Shown here: one piece after another, positions 58,055-64,000 of the stretch | How the letters are laid out: every line of letters begins with the position of its first letter | How positions within the stretch are numbered: position 1 is the first letter of the stretch | NCBI GenBank assembly: GCA_035222895.1 | Contig: JAVYIG010000164.1 | Span: forward strand, 558,001 to 622,000 | Source: Strongylocentrotus droebachiensis | Lineage: Eukaryota; Echinodermata; Echinoidea; Camarodonta; Strongylocentrotidae | Direction: 5' to 3' | DNA: 64,000 nucleotides | Notes under the pieces: generated by a model | Databases searched by the model: none | What the model was told of the DNA's origin: nothing | The model's input: only the letters and a program-made list of their open reading frames with translations | Program-made: the position numbers and the translations under genes

Positions 58055-58601
58055 CGTCTGGGGTCCTAGGTTGGTTGCGATAGGGTAATCTGTGGGCGTT
58101 GATCATTTGGATCTGTTTGGCGGTTTCCTCATCTATTCCAAGATGGATGAAAACTTTACAAAGCGTGCGATAGATGTCCTCGTTTGGTTCGCTTTCAACC
58201 CCGTAGAATAGTAGATTTGGCTTTCTGTTGTAGATTTCCATCAGAAGCAGTTTTTCTTTTAGATTAGATATCTCCTCTTGAAGGGGCGCGATGCTAGCTG
58301 GTATGGAATTTTCTACTTCAGATATTTTGGCAGAGTTAAACTCCACTGAAGATTCCACATCTGTTAGGCGACGATGAAATGATTGTAGCTCGGTGTTGAT
58401 ATTATCAAGTTTAGATATTATTTTATCTGAAAAGTCTGCAATGTCTCGTTGTAAAACCGCATTAGAGGGATCCGGGGTGGTAGGCGAACAAACTTTGTCA
58501 GTCGAGGTAGGCAAACGAACTTTGTCAGTCGGGGGAGCCGATGAGGCCGGCTGCTTACTTGCAGTTTGTCGGGTAGTGGGCCTCGGGCCATGGGATGCCA
58601 T
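58055..58601 (-). pseudogene. L1/Tx1-like LINE ORF1, N-terminal half (split by transposon)
   Basis: Starts M-A-S-H-G-P-R-P-T-T-R-Q at 58601. There is a Ser/Pro/Thr-rich head with a repeated T-D-K-V-(R/C) element, a coiled coil (about residues 45-125, with leucine/isoleucine heptads), then R-K-P-N-L-L-F-Y-G-V, the first strand of the RRM-like domain typical of L1/Tx1 ORF1 proteins, and A-H-R-L-P-Y-R-N-Q. The frame then runs into the transposon end. The remainder is at 44232-44577. ORF1 proteins bind the LINE RNA as trimers. This one cannot be made whole while the insertion is present. Confidence 0.82.
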
Positions 58602-59253
58602 AATTTGCGTTGTGTAACGAGTAGTCTTAATGGGTGGCAGGAGCTCCGCTCAAACCGTCCGTTCAGCTCGAAGTCATATCACGTATCTCACTCTTTGAAT
58701 GTTTGAAACAGATAAATGGCGCCTTACAAGTGATGTGGATCATCATCATCATCACTTTAGGGCTTTTACCTCAAACTTCATGTTAATTTCAGTTTGTAGG
58801 CCATTAAACACGTAGTCTGAACATATAAAACACATTGTACATTTGACGAAAGGGAGGACGTAACTCTTTTTCAGAATCCTTTGTCTTTCGCGGCTCTGAG
58901 AATTTTCAGAACGTCGCCATTGTGTTTGCGCACGGCCCGTTCTGTGACGTATCGCATGGAGTCGACCAGTACGTTGGATTGCGTATGTAGTTTGAGTAAC
59001 TCCTTTGAGGTGGATTCCATAATTGTATCGTGGACTTTCATGCATAAACGAAGTGATTCTTAGTATGACTCATCTTCATACATTTAGAAAGATAATTCTC
59101 ATACTGCAGATTCTGTGAATTCACCGATGCCTCCTTCTTAAAGTGCTTAAGGTGGTCAAGGCAATATCTTGATTTCAGTTTGGAGTGATGATGGCATGAA
59201 ATATTATAAAGAGAATAATCCAATTATTTTATTTGTGATAATTTGATTGACAG
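58602..59253. other. end of intron 6, no gene supported
   Basis: On the - strand the part nearest 58602 is probably the LINE 5' untranslated region, ending near an (ATC)n stretch at 58740-58757. ORFs here have no recognised domains. Confidence 0.5.
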
Positions 59254-59544
59254 AGGCATTATCGTCGTGCAACGAGAGCGAGATCCCACCCGAGATCACC
59301 CAGATGTTGCTCAACCTCCACGCAGTCCACGACGGCGGGACTTACGCCACCACACCGTCCGAAGAATACGTTCAACTCGAGGCCATACTCGCAAAGGTCG
59401 TCTGCCCGTTCCTCGGCTCAAAGGGGCTCTACCTACGGATGGGCGAGGACGACCCCGCCGTCCCCGCACGCGACCCCAACGCCAAAGAAGATGGTCAGGG
59501 AACACCGGGTAGTAATAGCAGCGGAACACAAGGGCGTAAATACG
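59254..59544 (+). CDS. PRR5-like: PRR5-like gene, C-terminal HbrB-region exon
   Basis: Acceptor GATTGACAG ends at 59253. Joined in phase 1 it gives K-A-L-S-S-C-N-E-S-E-I-P-P-E-I-T-Q-M-L-L, then N-L-H-A-V-H-D, then E-E-Y-V-Q-L-E-A-I-L-A-K-V-V and C-P-F-L-G-S-K-G-L-Y-L. These match vertebrate PRR5 V-P-P-A-I-V-Q-M-L-L...V-H...E-D-Y-L-R-L-E-T-L-V-Q-K-V-V-S-P-Y-L-G-T-Y-G-L-H. The last part is low-complexity (Asp/Pro/Gly/Ser). The likely donor is ACG/GTCAGT at 59545; GTAAAT at 59536 is an alternative in the same phase; without splicing, the ORF stops at 59642. Third codon positions are strongly GC-rich, unlike exons 2-6. The variable tail of the protein is not found downstream and may lie outside the window. 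Confidence 0.88.
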
Positions 59545-60013
59545 GTCAGTATGTGCCCCGGAGGTTGAGGCATAAAGATAGTTTAGGGATTCTACGAGCT
59601 GGGGGTATCACTCTGCAGGCTTTGATGCTACATGTAAATTAATACATTATGACGAAGAAGACGAAGAAGGGGGTCTGTAAGCCGAATAAAAATACCAAAT
59701 CCTCCCAGATATGTCTGAGACAGATCACATATAGAGGGGACATTGGGTGGGGGCGGGGATTAGTAAAATCGGTTAAGATTTTATCAATCAGATGGTGTTA
59801 TCTATGTTCGGGAAACACTCGATTCTTCACCATCATAATGACGCGTCTCAGTTTTGAACCGGAGTCTAATCCAAAGCCTGGACTGTTTTCATGTCGCGCG
59901 CCCAATTAGCTGAGAAAATAATACACCCTCAACGCTGAACCTGAGACAGTCCTTGCCTCTCGTTTTCTACTCCGATGGTTGTTTGGGGATCGCACGATGA
60001 CTTGATACACCGC
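59545..60013. other. downstream of exon 7, no further exon recognised
   Basis: No conserved PRR5 tail motif was seen. AT-rich to mixed sequence. Confidence 0.4.
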
Positions 60014-60018
60014 CCTGT

Positions 60019-60468
60019 CAGGGGCGGATCTAGCTTTTTGCTAAGGGGGGGGGGGGGTTGACCAAAATAATGACGATGCGGAGCATCGTCCACGAGCCGC
60101 GAAGCGGCGAGCCGATTTTTTTGGGGGTGTTTATTTGAACCCTGTAAGTGATGTTTTCCTGGCATCTATTAACACAATGGAGACCATAAAAAGCAGTGCA
60201 TGATAACGTCTTTTTAAATCAAGTAACAGTTTAATACACAGTTATATCCAGAGTTATCATGTGTTTGGTTAAGTTACCAGATGAGTCGAATATCTTCTCA
60301 CAATATTTGCACTTGAAAGAGTTTCTCTCCAGCGTGCGTTCTTTTTTCTTTCTTTTTTTCTTTTTTTTCTTCTTTTTTCTTCCTTTTTTTTTTTTTTTTT
60401 TTCCGGCCGCCCAAGGGGGGGGGGGGGTTTAAACCCCCTAAACCCCCCCCCCCGTAGATCCGCGCCTG
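60019..60468. mobile_element. non-autonomous DNA transposon with captured zinc-finger fragment, copy 3
   Basis: Begins CAGGGGCGGATCTAGC and ends GTAGATCCGCGCCTG, flanked by CCTGT (60014-60018, 60469-60473). Same orientation and internal layout as copy 1, including the same extra base between the zinc-finger linker and the finger. Confidence 0.85.
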
Positions 60469-60473
60469 CCTGT

Positions 60474-61057
60474 GTCTGTGTGTGGGATGTGTGTAAGGAA
60501 GGAGATGATTGAAAAATGAAAAATATATAAAAACAGACAGATTCTGGACTAACCGGAGTCCAGGAGGGATCCCATTTTCACTTTTGTCTTCCAAGGGCTT
60601 ACTCATAAGAACAATTTTTTTTTTTACTTAAAGCCCCACAAGTAAGGAATATTGACATCAGACATTTCAGCCTAAGAACTCTAGCGATGGACAATGTATT
60701 TGGACTAAGATCTACCTTAATGTAGATACAGAAGGGTTAAGATGTTTATATCACTGGATATTTCTTTTGTGCCAAATTCGTCAACAAGACAAAAACGTTC
60801 TGTGGTCATATTACTTTTGAAAGTTCATTAATTACAGTAATCAAAACGTTGAAAACCAGGGGGGGGGGGGAATTGGTTTTACAGTGGTTCAAATACAGAC
60901 TGTGATTTGCCTTTCGGATAGAGATTTACAATGCCTTTTGCCGACGAAAAACGAAAGACATCGAAATCATACTTGATGAATTTAATACCCACCTGATGTG
61001 CCTAACTGACGAAAAGAGACACCAATAATTCCCAAATTTAATCAAAGTGCCTCGTAA
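60474..61057. other. spacer, no recognised feature
   Basis: A T-run near 60617, a 12-G run near 60861, otherwise unremarkable. Confidence 0.5.
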
Positions 61058-61061
61058 TTAA

Positions 61062-61596
61062 CCCTTACTGTACTGGGCTATTTTGAGCACCCACTGACTG
61101 GGGGGGGGGGGGGGGGGCCTGGGAGCCCCCCCCCCCCCCCCCCCCCCCTATGATCTCGGCCGTCGATTGTCCGATGAACACGAAAATTTGCATGTTTGTA
61201 GATATTTACGTAAGGAACAAGATGGTATAATTATTTTTTCCGAATATGCAAATTTTTGTCGTTAGCCTAATTAATTATGCAAAATGCGCTAATTTTATGC
61301 ATTTTACAGAAAACGTGTCAAACTCCACTTTTTGAATGTTGAAACTCATTATTCATATGAAACTTCTTTTCTAACACAAAAAAGTTATTTTAATGTATGC
61401 GCATACTAATTGTTATGTAACGCCTTACAGGTATATCCGATTTCAACGAAAATGGTATCAAAATGTGCGTAAGACTTGAGGGAAAAAAGTCATGAAACGA
61501 CAATTCAAAATTCCAAGCGGTTGCGGCGCAATCTCCGAAAATGTCGAGGGGGGGCCTCCCAGGCCCCCCCCCCCCCCCCCCCCAGTACAGTAAGGG
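61062..61596. mobile_element. piggyBac-like TTAA MITE, 535 bp
   Basis: Ends are CCCTTACTGTACTGGG and its exact inverted complement, flanked by TTAA (61058-61061, 61597-61600). TTAA duplication with ends starting CCC is the piggyBac pattern. Long G/C homopolymers with a mirrored GGCCTGGGAGCCC / GGCCTCCCAGGCC motif lie just inside each end. No transposase. Confidence 0.85.
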
Positions 61597-61600
61597 TTAA

Positions 61601-63067
61601 GAGATGTGAGTTAGTTTAGCGGTACGGTCACCTTTTTGTCTTCGCCAGTAAAAAATACTGATTGACCCCGGTTCGAAACTGAGTCACGTCTTTTGGATGG
61701 TGACATTAAAGATCGGTCTACTGACTTATGCGTTGGTAAACGTCTGTAAAAAAAAAACATATACACGCTTACGTATTTTGAGGTGTTCTCTTTGTGTTTA
61801 AAGGATAACAATTTAATTTACTAGTATTTTTAATGTAAATTATAGTTATAATGTTATAATATATCTGCAATATTCTAAGAGTGATCTTCCAAATGGTCGC
61901 GCCCAAACTATTTTTTCTTGAAAGTTTGTAACTTTAAAACATATTAATATGGACAATCACAGTTATATAAAGTGCTTTTCTATCATTATTTATTTAATTC
62001 GGGGAAACGAGTAGTACCATTTGATATATTCACTGTTAAATTTATATGTGAAAATTACCAAAAAACAAACAAAAAAGAAAAAAAGAGAAAAGAAAATTAT
62101 ATTACCATGACCACAGACAATTTAATAGCTCAGGAATAACTTTCTTTTAGTTGATTGTACAAATTTGCGTTAGCATTTATTTCATTGAAGTTATAAATCG
62201 ATTTTTATTAATTATAATTTTATGCTTTGTAAATTTTCATCGGGTCTGGAACAACCAAATCGCGATGGCAATATGAATGAATGTTATTATGCTACATTAC
62301 ACATGTCTCGCTAATAACTTGCAATACATGGTAACCTGCCGGATTGACCTATTGTAACCTCATACGTCATTTGGTGCCTCGTTTAATCTAACAATTCCTT
62401 CTGTATGGCGTCTTATAAAAGGCTACGATAAATTCAAATTGCTCGCAACATAATCAATTGCAACTAAAAAGATTGGAGTTTGCAAGTTTGTGAAAAACTT
62501 GCAATCAGTCTGGAATCAACAACTAATTATGATTCAGGGCCCTGGTATTGGTTGTCATATGATAACACCTATTTTTATTTTAGTCGTTGTTCCAGGCCCA
62601 ATTTATTTTGATATCATTATGCTATGTTTTCATATTTCCTATATTATATTCCAATTTCCTCCATTATTGTATTGTAAAATCTTCCAACCTGTTCGCTCAA
62701 AATCCATTTTAGATGTAGCAGGCCATACTATCCTTGTCAATGTAGATTTTATAACGTAGTACCCGACTTTTTATCTCGAAGCACTCGTTTTAAAGAATCT
62801 GTTCTCACTAGCCTTTTGTGAAGCTAAATTTAAAGCTTTTTATTTAGACACCCATTGTCTTTTGTTACTGATTGTACAGTAGTTTTTGATTGATAATTTT
62901 ACCGTCTCACATTCTGCTATAGTAAAACGCATTTGATTTGCTGAGACTTGTTTTTCTTTACGATCCAAAATTTTAACACGTTTCCCGATTTTGTCTTTTT
63001 GTTCCATTCCTCTCCCCATTCGAACCATCCGTGAAATAAACTCCCCTTTCACTATGTCACCGTCATG
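61601..63067. other. AT-rich spacer, no gene supported
   Basis: ORFs at 61611-61811 (-) and 62490-62759 (+) lack recognisable domains, splice context or composition of coding sequence. Confidence 0.5.
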
Positions 63068-63276
63068 TGACGTCATCACTTACCGGTTGCATGTCCCATT
63101 TCATTGGTCCGATGTTGTCACGTGGTGATCCATTGTTTTTTATGTCGTCACCATTCCTGCGCAATAGCTCCAGGGTATGTCCCGCGCGCATTCGCGTCAC
63201 CGAGTTTAGCTTTCCTGCGCAGATCCAGATTCAGCTTTCGTATTAACAATGTCAGACGGAAGTTCATGCGCATGCG
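63068..63276. promoter_or_regulatory. promoter-like cluster: CRE, inverted CCAAT, E-box, NRF1-type site
   Basis: TGACGTCA (63068-63075, a full CRE), ATTGG (63103-63107, inverted CCAAT), CACGTG (63119-63124, a perfect E-box) and TGCGCATGCGC (63266-63276 region, NRF1-type) occur within about 210 bp, with CpG-rich sequence near 63180-63200. This is the typical content of a housekeeping promoter. Which gene it would serve is not visible; the ORF at 63104-63370 (+) has no known domain, although its end, from about 63270 to the stop, has an acidic coding-like composition. Alternatively it is a chance cluster or lies in an unknown mobile element. Confidence 0.4.
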
Positions 63277-63370
63277 CTTTTCCGACGATACTCCCGATCA
63301 CCCCTCTGAATCTATGCCTGAGTTAGATAATGAAATGATCGAATCTGCAAAAGCAAATAGCAATGGCTGA

Positions 63371-64000
63371 AATCAGTATTAAAAGCAGAAGCTTTTTTTT
63401 GTTGCTTGCTCTTCTTATTGGTGGAGGGAAAGACGAAACTTGCAAACAGGGAATTTTAAGTCGCCTGGGATTCAATGTGGTGCATTTGTATTCTCTAACC
63501 AAAGACAGCCTTACGTATTAACACAATCGAGTTTACTAGTATTGTCATTTTGAGACAACGCTTATACTGTACCGTTTAATTTTTCTTGTAAAACTTAGCT
63601 TTGCTTTCCGGCGCTGTTGATAACATTATAAACAGAAGTAACTTTCAAACTCAGAGTATGGGTTGGGCTTACGGCTTCCTAAGTTGATTGATATTATTGC
63701 GTCTCATGTCTTAATGCTGCCCAAATTAGATACAAGATCCAATATAGACGCTTTCCCTAGAGACTGGTTCACTATCACTTCTCATTTGCACGTATCATCA
63801 CTTGTCACTGTGTTCACTGTTGAACCCATTTAACCCAAAGCCGAAGATTCTACACCATTCCGTTCTATTATTTGCAATACGAATTGTATTTCAATTGAAT
63901 TTGTTTATTACGTTGTTAATTATGATTTCTTTTTTATTTATTTTTGTTTCCCCCACATCATTATATTGACTAACAACAAAATGCATGATTTTATATATAG
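63371..64000. other. window end, nothing recognised
   Basis: AT-rich sequence without a supported feature. Confidence 0.5.

Larger units (their letters stand above)
36593..59253 (+). other. intron 6 of the PRR5-like gene (about 22.7 kb)
   Basis: GTAAGT at 36593 to GACAG ending at 59253. The phases match (1/1) and the joined protein continues the vertebrate alignment without a gap. The intron is filled by an antisense CR1-like LINE, a degenerate tandem array, a split L1/Tx1-like ORF1, the 13.5-kb Ginger-like transposon, and 58.7-59.2 kb of sequence without recognised features. Confidence 0.8.

Noticed and set aside
44570-58063. Longer transposon ends starting CGCCGGTGT with a 7-bp duplication, or an 8-bp CCGGYGTC duplication
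   Set aside because: Both need mismatches. The CCGG duplication is exact, gives TGT-starting ends and restores the LINE frame. The outer similarity arises because the target is near-palindromic.
59243-59512. Arg-rich 89-residue ORF on the + strand overlapping exon 7
   Set aside because: It is the alternate frame of the PRR5-like exon. The other frame gives the conserved protein.
63104-63370. 88-residue ORF as a gene
   Set aside because: No known domain, and it overlaps the promoter-like cluster. Only its last part looks coding, so it is not called.
1-64000. tRNA and rRNA genes
   Set aside because: No cloverleaf with A/B boxes or conserved rRNA segment was recognised by eye. A covariance-model scan would be needed to exclude tRNA-derived SINEs.

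Overview
The window is eukaryotic and looks like a marine invertebrate genome, most likely an echinoderm or another invertebrate deuterostome. The evidence is short exons with GT-AG introns of up to about 30 kb, AT-rich non-coding DNA full of (GA)n and poly-G tracts, CR1-like and L1/Tx1-like non-LTR retrotransposons, and many short inverted-repeat DNA transposons. No operons, bacterial genes, CRISPR arrays, rRNA or tRNA genes were recognised. The species call is an inference from repeat style, not from a marker gene.

One host gene spans almost the whole window on the + strand: a PRR5/Protor-like (HbrB-domain) subunit of the TORC2 kinase complex. Seven coding exons were placed by joining splice sites in phase: 2759-3178, 33273-33353, 33912-33960, 35053-35110, 35863-35954, 36517-36592 and 59254-59544. 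Intron 1 is about 30 kb and intron 6 about 22.7 kb. The first listed exon is open at its 5' splice acceptor, and the C-terminal tail is not found, so the gene may run past both ends. All exons are open and splice in frame, so the gene looks functional.

Intron 1 (3.2-33.3 kb) holds simple repeats (almost all GA on the sense strand), a 438-bp and a 609-bp copy of a transposon that captured a zinc-finger fragment, an 879-bp mariner-type palindrome, a 5'-truncated Tx1/L1-like LINE with target-site duplications, and a 269-bp hAT-like element with perfect 8-bp duplications. Introns 3, 4 and 6 each carry a mobile element close behind the 5' splice site.

Intron 6 (36.6-59.3 kb) holds an intact antisense CR1-like LINE ORF (37126-40095) and a degenerate array rich in GC-box/CACCC-like motifs (40.9-43.4 kb). 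It also holds the most interesting object: a 13.5-kb DNA transposon (44582-58050) that split the ORF1 of an L1/Tx1-like LINE in two. Its ends begin TGT, it is flanked by a CCGG duplication, and both ends carry clusters of a 13-bp motif. On its - strand are gene pieces: an N-terminal exon resembling the start of Gypsy-integrase-like (Ginger/KRBA2) proteins, a Lys/Gln/Ala repeat exon, and an exon with a clear ubiquitin-specific protease cysteine box. This fits a Ginger1-type transposon carrying a USP deubiquitinase domain. The integrase catalytic core was not found, so this copy is probably internally deleted.

The last 4.5 kb holds a third zinc-finger-bearing transposon, a piggyBac-like TTAA element and, at 63.07-63.28 kb, a promoter-like cluster of CRE, inverted CCAAT, E-box and NRF1-type sites.
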